Assembly: GCF_021018895.1 (NCBI RefSeq)
Contig: NC_079381.1
Span: 15,148,501-15,212,500, forward strand
Direction: 5' to 3'
DNA: 64,000 nucleotides
Source of the DNA: Seriola aureovittata
Lineage: Eukaryota > Chordata > Actinopteri > Carangiformes > Carangidae
Within the stretch, counting starts at the first letter, position 1, and every line of letters begins with the position of its first letter. The translations under genes were made by a program, and so were the position numbers. The notes beneath the pieces were generated by a model. It ran no database searches and was not told the DNA's origin. It saw nothing but the letters and a program-made list of their open reading frames with translations. Of the stretch, positions 25,833-37,876 are shown in pieces.

Positions 25833-27211
25833 AAACAGGCTCAGCTTAGGGCCAGTGAGCCCAACTCCATCACCGCGACCTTACAGCAATGAGAACCAAA
25901 GGATCACTTGAGCAGCTGCTCTCAGACAGACAGGAGAAGCACGGCAGGGGGATAACCCCAAATTGCATGGCTGTTTGCTCGATGCCACTTCAGTGTGTCA
26001 ACACCAGCAGCATTCTCAACCTCTGCCACACTTCTCTGAATAAACTAATAAATTTTGTTCCTCATCATTAACTGAGCCAAATTACAGCACTCCTCACTGG
26101 AGTTTGGCCACGGCGCCTGGGAAAACCGCTTAAGCACAACAGACCGCCTCTACACACACAGGCTTTAAGCCACTTTTTTAAGAAAAAAAACCCCAAAAAA
26201 ACTAGTGGGCATGTTCACATACACTTGTGGTCCACGCAGGCCGAGTTCGCCCAAATTGCACATCCCACTAAGCACCCACTTGTCCTCTTGTGCGGAGGAT
26301 ATATAGATTTCAATAATCAGACGGCTCGGGCAAACATCATGTCATATTTAGGAGCAGTGAAATGCTTCACACAGCAGGATCAATGTTCGGGATTACAGAA
26401 AAGAAAGCTATGTTCTGGTGATGGGGATTTTAATTAGATTTAGAAATACTGAAGAGGAAAATCGGGTTTGGGATGTATCATTACGTTATCCGTGTTGATG
26501 ATAGTATTGGGGTTAAAAAAAGACGTTTTTTAACTTTATTAAATTACAATTGATGTAACAGTACGAGTTGACTGTGTTCACTAGAGTAAGATGTCTAGTT
26601 GTGTTGGGTAAGAAGGGCCAATGAATCGTGGTGTTGTATCTTCCTTACTTAAGCAAATTTATGACACCCCGAAGCTAGCCCCAGTGCTAATTTATGCCAT
26701 CAGTATTTTTTATTTATTTTTTTTAATCGGAACTTTATCAGTATTCATTCTGGTAAAAACAAGTGAAAAAGCAATTTGAAAACCACAACACTCATCAGCA
26801 CAACACTGAAAATCCTTCAGAGCTGCCATTACTACTAGAGGACCTATGGGGGACATATTACACATACTGTAATGCAATGTACTGTAACCCACTGGCTAAA
26901 TTATTAGCCACAATATGAACAGAGAAAAAATTAAAGAAAACGGATATGGTCAAATGGCTCTACAGATTATTATTTGATTTCTTTGTGTCATTTTCCCTCC
27001 GTCTCTCTTGGTCTTTTACACACAAAGCACATACAAAAACTGAGTAACACTCTGCTCTGACTTGGCAGTAAATCAGCTGTATGGCCTGTTGTAGAGAAGC
27101 CCTTGGGCTGCAGACCCACAGCTGTAATCACTGTGTTTTGTCTGCAGTGAAGATTGAGGACTGCTGAAAGTGGAGCTGAACACAGAATGAATTCAAGCAC
27201 CATGGAACACA

Positions 27212-27219
27212 AACACACA

Positions 27220-27270
<51 letters not shown>

Positions 27271-27304
27271 ATCCCTCCCTCCCTCCCTGCCACACACACA
27301 CACA
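27212..27304. repeat. CA/CT/CCCT compound microsatellite
   Basis: Short CA, then long CT with a CCT break, then CCCT units and CA again. The Ser-Leu and Arg-Glu frames are artefacts. Confidence 0.95.
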
Positions 27305-28377
27305 TAAGAAAGCATAGAACCACTTTCATGTGCTACTTCAAAGCATCAATTAAACAGGAGAAAAGCTAGATAATAACCATAAGGTTATCCTCATCGTAAC
27401 GAGCCAAAGTATTCGTTGTGACACATCAAAACGCTATCACAGCTTCTAGCCAGCACATGGAAATGCATTAACGCCACAGCGGGGACCGGCGTACACAGAG
27501 GTGCATGCAAATAAGGGAGTGAGTCTTTTAGGACAAATCTTAATACTTGACAAAACCACAATGTTTTGTGACAAAGTATATATATTTTTTTTTTCTGGAA
27601 TGGTTGCTGGAGCTGAACAATGACGGTTACATATTGAAACTCTAGTTTTACAAACATAGGCATCACCCTGTGTGGCTCTACACAGGCTTTTTCTCTGAAT
27701 ATTACAGAATGCATTTTTATCTTCAGGTGAAGGCAGAACAGTTATGCCAAAAACGGTTGCTACATCATGTACATAATAAGCTAATAAATTGGTTTCTTGC
27801 TAACTGGAAATTGTACACAAATATGCATATGTATATATTCTTTTCTTTCCATTGTCAAACCTGATTCACTCTCGACAAAGTGGTTATTTTTCTTCCGTGA
27901 GAGTTTTCTGGTGGCAGTTTTTGGGGAAAGAGAGCATTTCTTTTCTTTTTGCAAATGGTAGGCTCGACTGTGGCTTGACAAAATGACACAAGCAAAAAAA
28001 AACCTCTTAATACCCACAGCAATCTTCAATGTGTTTAGTGAGCATCAATCTTGGAAGTTCTTTTTTTCCCACTTTGGCCCATAAATGACGCACAGCACCT
28101 AGCACCAAACATAATGTGTGGGAGAGAGCAACACTGCACCAAAGTCCATCAGACAAACTTGTGTCTCCTTAGTGTTGATTATAGTTCTGGGGAGAAAGGA
28201 AAGTACTTCTCTTGACAGTCAACATAAACTGTGATTGCCAGCATCTATAATGCCGTGTATGGGGGAGATAAGGTCAGAGTCACAGTTATAGTGAAGCGCT
28301 TAACAAGGAAGCAAAAACATAAGAGGTCTAGGTTGAACTGCTACCCCCTGACTAAACTTCACAGGGAGGGGGGGACC

Positions 28378-28403
28378 GGGGGGGGGGGGGGGGGGGGGGG
28401 GGG
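28378..28403. repeat. 26-base G homopolymer
   Basis: Uninterrupted G run preceded by another short G run (GGGAGGGGGGGACC). It can form G-quadruplexes. The length is likely polymorphic or uncertain in sequencing. Confidence 0.9.
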
Positions 28404-29869
28404 TGTAGCCAGCAGCAGCTCACAGCATGAAAATTCCAGATCATTAGAACCGGTGTTCACAGAGCTGGAAAAAGGCATGTCCAGGGGATTGTAGTGTCTC
28501 AAAAGAAAGAGCTTCTGCGTGTACCTCATTGTACTGGTGTACTTCATATGGCACCAAAAAACGAAACCCCCATCTTTCCAAACTTGACAAGACATGGGGA
28601 AAATTGCTGACACATACACTTTGACAGCAGGATGCAACAGCTTCTCTCAGGCAGGAAAGGGATCACTGATTGGGCAGTTCAGCGGGTTAACTCCTCTTTC
28701 CTCGCACCGACTCCTCTGAAATCTGAGCAGCCTTGAGACTGTGGCCCAGTGCTGGCACCATGCCTACTGTGCTGTCACCATGTGGCAACACTCCCAGTGT
28801 GGTACATGGGTCCCTACAAGTGACCCCACCTTGCTGGCCAGCCCTGTAAACAACAGCACTGTAGGTGGCTGTAGGTTAACGAAATAGCTCACCCCCATTC
28901 ATATAAATCATTTCATGTGATTCATATCCAGATACAATCTGTTTTCTTTTTTTTTTTTACTGTCAATTACATTTAGCCGCATAGATGCAGCTTCGTGAGG
29001 CAGCATCGGTCTTGATTTTTTCAGGCTATATGCAAATCACTTTGGTTAAAGGGGCTATTTATGGCCTTTATAATACAAGAGGATATAATACACCTTCTGA
29101 ACAGTGCAACGTCTTCAGGGCAGATTGGAGGCTACAGTGAGTCACTATCCAAAAAGTAGTTAAGACTGCACGTGGTTTGGAGAGATCTACGCATTTACAA
29201 TTTCTCAGCATCTGACTAGAATTCGTCCCATGATGACCTCCAAAGGTGGTTTCAGCAATCAAACTGCAATAAGTTCTGTCTCGGTAGAGTTTGGCTTCGC
29301 CTTGGCTTTTTTGATCATATATTTATTCTATCTGCCCAAGACACATCAAGTGCAAATGTGCAACCGACAGCGGGTCAGGTTTTATGGGATGCCATAGGAC
29401 TGCAGGCCAGGTACAACTACAATCTTAGTAATTATTTAAAATTGCTGCCAGTGTGAATAATTTTATATCTATAAATTATGCATGTTGATAGCAATTTCAA
29501 ATCTCCCTGATCATGCTTTGTGAAATATCCTCCAGATAACGTCCTGAGAGGGACTGCCAGGATGGAAAAAGGGGAAAGTAAAAGGTGGTGACTGTAAGTA
29601 GAAAATCTGTGCAATCCAAGATTTTCTGAAAGTCCACGTACAAGACAGTGCTACAAGAAAAGAAACTAGGGCAGTGGATGCCGACAGGGATGTAAGGACT
29701 GTTTGCATAAAGCAGAATTTCAATATGCAGGCTTGTGGACACCAGGAGAAGAGTAGATGAACAGCTGCAGGCTTTAGCTGAGCAGACACAACTGCTACAG
29801 TAGTTTTCCAGCTGAATGGATATGTAGACGTTTTGTCCTCACAATTTAAATGTGCATCAAGTTAATTAA

Positions 29870-30090
29870 CCTCCTAGGACCTGGCGTCCACATATGTGGA
29901 CCTAACATTTTGGGTTCTCTAGACCACAATACTAACTTTTTCTCAACAAAGGCCTGGTGACCACATATGAGGATATTATACTGCCACTCAGTAATCGAAA
30001 TTTAAAAGTAATGTCCTCATATTTGGACATCATTTTTCTCAGGTCCCAATCAGCCTATATAGCAAAGAATAGAGCTCGGGTCTTAGGAGG
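29870..30090. mobile_element. 221-bp MITE flanked by TTAA, piggyBac-like
   Basis: The TTAA tetranucleotides at 29866-29869 and 30091-30094 flank matching ends: CCTCCTAGGACC on the left, and CCTCCTAAGACC when the right end is read on the minus strand. Just inside the left end is the palindrome GTCCACATATGTGGAC (29886-29901), and related words (CATATGAGGA, CATATTTGGACATC) recur inside. TTAA duplication with CCY-type ends fits piggyBac-like or Kolobok-like non-autonomous elements. No ORF is present. Confidence 0.75.
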
Positions 30091-32745
30091 TTAAAGGTAC
30101 TTTGGTTTGTAAACTATTGGCAGTTTTACTTGACAACCAGACACTAGTGTGTTTCTATACTGGTCCTTCATTTGCTCTTGTTCCCACTCCTATACAGAAT
30201 TGGGGAAAATCTCCAATCCAGACAGCCCTCAGGCTCATTGATTGGCCATTAATGGCATGTTTTCTCCATCTCTCAGGCTTCACGGTAAAAAAAAAGTACA
30301 TTTTCTGAAAATCGTCATATGTGCTGCTAGATGTTGACCTCCCCCATGCATCGTATTCTCACAGAGCCTACTGTTCCTCCCTCACACTGTGATGTCGGGG
30401 ACAATAGCTTTCTCCTTGCACAGACTAGCCCGCTGTCTGTACACACATCAGCAACATGGTACAGCAAATTGACAGAGCAGATGACACCATCATCCTAGCT
30501 AATTACTCAGTTCTGAGGGAATTCGGGTTGTGAGATGTAACGTTGTGCTCCGCTTTTGCCAAGGGGAGGAGGGCACAGGCAGGGCCCATTTTCCAAAGGC
30601 AACTTTAAGGATAAGATAATACTCGCCCACAGATTTACAATGGGGCTTAAATAATCTCACCCTTTAAATGCTGTTGGGCAACCAGAGCCAAGTTTTGGTT
30701 TATGAAGGTTGAGGGTGAGTGTCTTACTGAATCAGCGTGGTACTCATTCCCTTTCAAGCAGGGCATGGCTGGACAAGATAAGACGAATATTTAACGTTGT
30801 TCATTTCTGTCTTTGCAACGTCATTTAGAAGACAGAAATATTTATTCCAGGTAAGGAAGTATTTCATTTGACATTAACCGTTTGCAAGTAAGTAAGATCA
30901 ATCGCTTCTAAGTGTTTTCAAAATACGCTTGAAGATGGGTAAAACCTCCATGTCTTTATTGTGACCACTCCCTGTATTTTGTGTCATGTATGTCGGTGAT
31001 ATTAATTCTAGCAGCTAGGCCTAAGCACGTCCTGTCACTTCTTGTAAACTACACAGACGATGTTTTCCTCTCCACCTGTCTGTGTCGCCTGGTTAGACCT
31101 GCACGACACGGATCCCTGTCACACACAGCTCTACTGACTCATATTATCTGTAATATGACTCACAGCTCATTTTTGACGGTATATTTGACACTGCCAAAGT
31201 TATTTATTGGTTACAGAAAGGAAAAACAACTTGCAGGCACTTGAAGCCAAACCTGAGCCGTATCCACATCCCAAACTCTTCTACAAAAGGGGAAACAAAC
31301 AAAAGAACTATAGTTATTGCACGGCATAAAAAAATGTCTAAATAAATCGGAGAAATACGGAAAAGAAAAGCATCTGCCCGACCAAAATCCACTTTCCTCT
31401 TGGCCTATGTCTAGTGCACTTGAGGAATTTGCCAATGCCTTCATTTCACTTACACAGTACTAACCCTCTGGCTCTGACCAATTAACTTTCCCCTTTAACC
31501 TCACTCCACCTAACAGAGTTTCCTGCTCAGTTTAAGTGTTTGTCCAATTATCATGTTTGTAGTATTGGCATACGCTTTTGCGCTGAGGACAAATTTTCAC
31601 CCCTAATTATAGACCTTCAAAGGAGACTATTGACCTCAGAGAGGACAGCTCTCAGCAGAGTCCTTCACAGTTTTGAGCGGCTTGACCTGCACAGATTTTT
31701 AGAGGCATCATTTTCACAGAAGGCTGACACAAGATGCCTTTTAATATTTCAGAGTTAAATAGTCAAAAAGGAAACAAGAAAAGCAAAAACCGGTCTTAAG
31801 TGTTCTAGAGAACCAGGGATGTAAATTCTGTCAGCTGCTGGATATGTGACTGGAAAGATGGATAATCCCCACCTAGGTAAGTATGCATAATATGCCAAAC
31901 TGCTCAGTGTTGTATTTTGCATCCAGAGTGCTGTACTGTTCTGCAGTGATCAAAAGGATATCAAATAAGTCCGTCAAGGGTAGGTGAGAACATCATGGTT
32001 AATGTCTCATTTTGAATGTTAAATTCTCACCAGTCACAATGGTGCGACCACTGACACAGACTTTAAATTACTGGAAATGTTACTAGTAACGAGCTGAATT
32101 TATTTCTGAGGCAAAGGCTGATGTCACCAAGGTGTCACATCTCAAAACTGCACCAAGCATAGCTTTTCAGAAGTGTGAATCCATTCTGCTCTCAACTGAT
32201 ATTTAATGAAATAGAAAGAAAGGAGAGTAATTTGACAGCAATTCTAACAAAATGTGGAAACACTAAATTGCAAAGGTTAAAACGGTACAGAGGGGCCTCT
32301 TTTTAAATCTGCTATGACAAAAGATAATGGTTCTTTTCTAAATAAATTAACTGATTCTCTTGAAGGTATTTTCATTTGAAATGAGCTCTTTTATGCACAA
32401 AGCCTCAGAAGATAGATGCAACCCTATTATGTAGGTTAGATACAGGGGTGTGTGTCATCATGCAAGATGTGAACCTGAGTGAAGTATATGTAAATTGACA
32501 TATGTTCACTTGAAAATGATAAATATGTCTCAGACCACTTTTATGCATTATTCCTCACACGCCTAAACCCCCGAAACTATATCCAGTGTCTATATCAGTC
32601 ATGATGTAAAACAAAAAAATCTACATATTAATAAGTTTCAAAGATATCCATCTGAATACAGAGTGTAGAGTCGCAAATACTTGAAGGAAATTAATTGTGA
32701 AATGAACTATGAAACATTGTCTTCAAAGCAATTTGCAATCCTCCA

Positions 32746-32880
32746 GGGCGAGGTGATGATTCAGTGAACCAGAGATCATAGATTCAAATCTTTGTGAAGA
32801 GCTTGCTCATTTCTGCTTTGTTTGTATGCGTTTGTTTCCTCCCTTATTACAAAAGTACACAGGTCAAGCAGACTGGAACA
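32746..32880 (+). mobile_element. Worn tRNA-derived SINE-like sequence
   Basis: GGCGAGGTGATGATTCAGTG resembles a tRNA A box region and AGATTCAAATCT resembles a B box. After them come TTGTATGCGTTTGTTTCCTC and ACAGGTCAAGCAGACTGG, which follow the common fish repeat with GTTTGCATG, CCTCCCACAGTCC and ATGCAGGTCAGG. The copy is heavily mutated and the ends are not clear. Confidence 0.5.
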
Positions 32881-33754
32881 TCCATATTGTGCACCTGTCA
32901 CCTGCAATGTTGACATGAATGCATCAAAAACAATGGACACCAATTGCTACCAATAAGTCCGCTAACCTGAGCAACCCGTATGAGTTACGGGACGAGGACG
33001 GTTTGGTTTCGGCGTGGGCACAAAAACAACTTGGTTAGTTTTAAGAAAAGATTGTTTAAGTTTAAATTAAGTACTTCCTTAAGGTCTGAGGACCTTTGTG
33101 TCATGGGTAAAAGAAATGTGGGAAAATGGGGACTCTCGTCTTCACACAGGAAATGAAAGGTGGTGTGAAAGAACACCGATGTGAATTTTCTCTTTATACT
33201 ACATCACCTGACTTCCTCCTTTGCTCCCACCATAATAACTACGGCTATTAGAGGTCGCCTAACAATAAAACCTAACTTTGGGTCATAATAAGCTGCCCGC
33301 ACAGATGACATATTGCGCTGTTTCTTTTCAGGGAGGAAAGTCTCATTGCTACCTGGACAGTTATTCTTTGGATAAAATTCAGCAGTAATGTAAATGACAT
33401 GTAATTTGGTATTCGAGTTTGGTATTTTATAAAAAGCCAGTCGCAAAGTGATCTTCAGTGGACAAGCAGTGACAACCTAAAAGGCTGTCAAATACAAATA
33501 ATGGTTAGTTGGATGCTAGAGTGTTGGAGGGTGGAAAAGGCACATCTAAATTTACCCCTCACAAGAGGCTGAGTGGAAACAGCTCAAACCATATAATCAA
33601 ATATCCCGATCCAAAATGAGGATAGCAGAAATTGTCCTCTATAAACTGTAAAACGAGAGAGAATATGAAAATATTATAAATGATCTTTCTTGCAGGGTTT
33701 GTAACATTCTACCGAGAAAACTAGAAACTCTTTGAATGACTTTTCGTCCCGTAC

Positions 33755-33907
33755 CTCTGGTGTGGCTGGGGACCCTCCGGCGGCCTGTTGATGAGCTGTG
33801 CATGACGTGCTGGTAGTGAGACATGTCTGTTGGTGTGTTGGGGACACGGAAACTGTCCTGGAACCTCTGCATCAAATCCTCGACTGACTCCGTGTTTGGG
33901 TCGATGG
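33755..33907 (-). CDS. astn2: astn2 exon: middle of the cytoplasmic loop
   Basis: This 153-nt exon follows the acceptor TTTTTCTCAG and ends at CCAGAG before the donor GTACGG. It enters and leaves in phase 1: the G of the previous exon plus CC makes Ala, and the last G is completed by the next exon. The peptide runs from AIDPNTESVEDLMQRFQDSF through a Ser/Thr-rich part to a basic end (TGRRRVPSHTR). It lines up with the ASTN2 segment that carries ESLMQKFKESF and the following Ser-rich, Lys/Arg-rich piece. This lies in the cytosolic loop between the two membrane spans. No catalytic motif is seen. The ESVEDLMQRFQDSF part could form an amphipathic helix. Flanking introns are 20.4 kb upstream and 20.6 kb downstream. 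Confidence 0.88.
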
Positions 33908-36004
33908 CTGAGAAAAAGAGATGCAAAGTGAAAGTGGCAGGCATGTCATGAGGCTTTAAAGTTAAAATCATCTTGCGAAGAGTGACAGACAAGTCAAGAT
34001 ATAGCACAAAAGAAAAAAATACATACACAAACATGTAAAGTCATAAACCCAAAATGGCTTGCTTTATGTTTCTCTATTTTTAGGAAAGATGGAAGATTAG
34101 AGTATGATATGCATCACGAGCCACTAGGCTGTCCCATTTAGACACTGTAAAAATGCACCACCATGTTATTCCTTTTGTTCTATTTTTTTCCTGGCCTTTA
34201 AATGATTCCATCTATTCAATATTGCCTCATCTCTACAGGGATGCTGCCAGCACTTCCCCTGATGGCTCAGTCTCACTCTTCCTGATGAATGACTCCAAAA
34301 GAACTGGCAGAGGGGGGAGAGAGAGAAGGGAGAGCAGACAGACGGTCGTGCTTTCCTTTCCTTACAGTTTTTAAAATTACAAAAGGAAAGGATAGAAAAA
34401 TCCCACGATCTGCAGAGATATGTTCTGACTCACTCATGCCAGCAAACAGACACATTTCGGGTAGATTATTATCGTGTCTGACGCACGCAAAAAGTTTGAA
34501 ATGTGGATATTTAAAAGAGATAATGATGTCCAACTAATTAGGGTTAGAGTATGTGGAGAGCGAAGTATCTTCAGTTTGTCCGGACGGAGTGATGATTTTT
34601 CTGTGTGTAGGCTACAGTATCGTATCTTCACTGAGAGCACAGGCTTGGACAAACTGTGGCCCCAAAACAAACAACAACTGTGAAAACTGTGAAAATAACC
34701 GTCTCCAAAAGATGGGGCCATTCATCACCCCAACCACTAGTACCACGACCTATCATCCGCATCTTTTGATGTGTCAGTCTGGCTCTGAGGTGTACTCTTT
34801 CCATGAATAATGGCGAGAAGTGTTGCTCTCTGTGGATGCTCAACATGCATGCCAATAAGCATGCAAGAGCAGAGGAAGAGGGGGAAGATGAGGAGGAGGA
34901 GGGTGAAAGTGAAGAGGCAGAAGTATTCACACAAAGTTTCACATGAAGCGGGGAGCTAACAATGACAGAGGCGTCGAAAGCAAACATTATCCGTGCAGTA
35001 ATATGCTTTTGTTCTGATATGTGGTTAACTCAGCTCTCTACACCACAGTTAGTGTTCTGTCAAATAGGAAAAAATGCTTAGTATTTCCACGGTAACAGGC
35101 TCCGTAACCAGATGGGATCAATGCCGCAAAGTGACCGTGACCTCATTTGGGGGACAGATGTCAGCTTATGTCTTCCGGTTGAAGGTGTTCTTGATTTTTA
35201 AACAACATATAAGATAGGATGATTTAAGATATGAGACAAGATATAAACAAAACCCCCTGGGGTTGAAGATCCTCTAGCTTCCCCCCTTGTGCCATCTTTG
35301 CTTGACACTGTGAGCAGTTACAATCCTCAAAAGTGCATTAGCTACAATATGTTCAGTTTGGGTGTTAAGTTAAGTGAGGCATCCAGCAGCAGAGCTATAG
35401 TACTAACGGCACTTACACAGTTAACCAGCAACTAGCGGTGAACAAAACACATGCATTATAGTCAAAAATAAACTGCACAGTATGCAGTGCATCTACACAG
35501 CACATGATGCCATCTACCAGTCTGATTTAGATATAACCCAATGTCTGCCATCTTAAATGTTTCTAGTTTAATTTCCTGTTGCACGGTTTGTTAATATGGC
35601 TCACGGAAATTAAACTGGGACCCAAATAGCTTCTTAGCAACAGAAATCCAGAGAAACGGTCTACAACATGTGTTTATGGAAAATAAGCACCTCCTTTTAA
35701 TAACACGAGCCGTTTAATGTTTCTAGGTGAAATTAATAAATGTAATTTACTTTGTATTAATGCTCTCTGTGTACATATCTCGTAGTGTTGCCACTGATAT
35801 GCCATAGTACTGCTGCTAAGCGGCCAGTGGCTTCAAATTCACTGAAAGCCTCAAGGCATCGATCACTCACCACCCCAGATTTCATTCATACTTTGCTCAA
35901 TTTGAGATAGTGCTAGCGCTCAGTGCCTGCTGCATGTAGCTGCTATAACTGCTGCTGCAGCAGCTGAAAACATTTGTTATTCAGACAGGCTTCTGGTCAG
36001 TCTG

Positions 36005-36165
36005 TCTGAATACCTCCCCGTTTTATGTTATTGCTCTTAAATTAGTTCATTGCTTCCATTGTTGTATTTCTTGAACTTTTGTACTTTTTGTGATGTAAAG
36101 CACTTTGTGATCTTTTTTTTTCTGTGAACAGTGCTATATAAATACATTTTTACTTACTTTACTTA
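36005..36165 (+). mobile_element. LINE-like 3' tail
   Basis: The run GATGTAAAGCACTTTGTGA, then CTGTGAACAGTGCTATATAA with ATACATTTTTACTTACTT, is the well-known 3' end of fish L2-like LINEs and of SINEs that borrow it. The preceding AT-rich 100 bases fit a 3' UTR. No coding part remains next to it. It is antisense to astn2. Confidence 0.6.
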
Positions 36166-37853
36166 TTGCTTATAAATGCTATATTTACAAGCCAGCAGCC
36201 TCCACTTTACCGCAAACTGAAAAGACATTCAATTTTGAAAAAAAATAGAACTCTTACAGCTATAGCTCTTATAAGCCAACATGTATTTAGTCTGTCTATT
36301 ATGTTGTCATTTGTGCAGATAGATATAACAATTAACACCAGAGCAATGTAACTTTTTTCCCCTATATCTTCTGCCCTGCCTAATGGGAGAGGGCATTACT
36401 GCTAGATCCTACAATGAAGGATAACAAAAGTGTTCCTGACTGAAATACCACTTTTTTTTTTTTTTTCCCAAAACGGCCGCACACTGGCTTTGATGCTGAA
36501 GCAGCTACTGTAGCTTCTGCTTCTGGCAATGTTGTTGTAAACGAAAGTGCGTGTACACCGACTCTTGGCTGCGAGTGGGATCTGCCTCGCTTTCTTCCTG
36601 CTGCCGCCATACAGGAACCCTTTTGAAAATGTGACACAGGAGCTAAAACAGAGTTCCCTACATTTTCTGGCACCGAGTTGCAAAAGGATTTCCCACTCTC
36701 ACCGTTTTCTTCAAACCAAACAGAGCCCCGCTCAGTTTTTTTTTTCGCACCGGTGGAAGTCCCACATGAGTGTGTACCACGGTGCACTGCGATGCGAAGT
36801 TAGCTCTCTCCTTATTGAATTATACACTCTTTTGTGCACATCATTGGACAAGGGCTACTTTATTCTTCACTCTGTTTACTGGCGTGTTAAACAGAGCAGA
36901 CAAATAGGGCAATTGTATGGACACATTTTTAACTGATCTTCAAATATAAACAGTTACAAGTGGAAGATTTACAAAGAACTTGTACAGTATGCACATCACT
37001 CCAGTAACTGAAATGTTGCGTTCAGTTCCTGTAATAAATACTAACTGCATATGGTGATAGTGCTGGGTTGTTGGTGCCCAACTGCATATGTTGATATATG
37101 ATATGATATATGTTGACCCCAGTATATATCCTGTGTATGTTGACCATTTTGTTTGTGTTTATTGACTGTGGCGCTGTGCAACACACTTTTAGCACTACAA
37201 TCCCTTATAAAGAAGAGAAAAGTAAAGGGGGTGTAGCATTGTGGGGAAAACTCCTTCTCCCCTTATCTATTCATGTGCATCAGTGTAGTGTGAATATCCT
37301 TGGAAAAAAAGATTTTTGAAGGATACAGTTGAGTTTTTCTTTTCTTCATTGAGCCCGGCAGAATCTGAAGATATACAACCCTTTAAACGGTAAACAGGCT
37401 TATGTTCATTCATCCCTATCACATTCAACTGACCACCACATTCAATAAACACTAACCTTGAAATGACAGAGTGGAGACAAGTGAGGTACTCAAAAACGGT
37501 TAAGTGAGCTCCGTTCTCTGTGGGCAGTTATAGTAGTTCTATTCTGATTCAGGAACACGGGGCTTAGCAAACAAACAAGACGGGCTGGGCGGTTAGCACT
37601 TAAGCTCTGACCTGCCATGAGTGAGCAGAGTCTGTGACAGCATGTTTGAGGTTAACTGCTCGCATACATTTTTCATGGGCTGCTGGAACTCTCGTTATCT
37701 CTCTTTCTTAGTTCCATTTTGAGGAAGGAGGAGATGCCAGGCCAGACAGAAGAGCTCCGAGCCACGGTCTCCTTGAAACAAATATAATTTGTCTGTGAAG
37801 GTTGTCACAACCTTTTTTGCTCATGCTCGTGTGTTTTTATTTTTGTCTTCCGT

Positions 37854-37876
37854 ACACACACACACACACACACACC
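37854..37876. repeat. CA microsatellite
   Basis: About eleven CA units. Confidence 0.95.

Larger units (their letters stand above)
13137..33754. other. 20.6-kb intron of astn2, rich in mobile element remnants
   Basis: This large intron separates the two cytoplasmic-loop exons. It contains LINE relics on both strands (13890-14040 + and about 16745-17095 -) and a 23-bp inverted repeat (21700-21754). It also has a complete hAT-like MITE (24986-25681), a TTAA MITE (29870-30090) and a worn tRNA-like SINE (about 32746-32880), plus long microsatellites and a 26-base G run. Nothing else in it could be assigned. The open frames are short and without family signatures. Confidence 0.6.

Noticed and set aside
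36380..36936. 135-codon minus and 129-codon plus frames
   Set aside because: No recognisable family, overlapping strands and no splice context; GC content is only locally raised.
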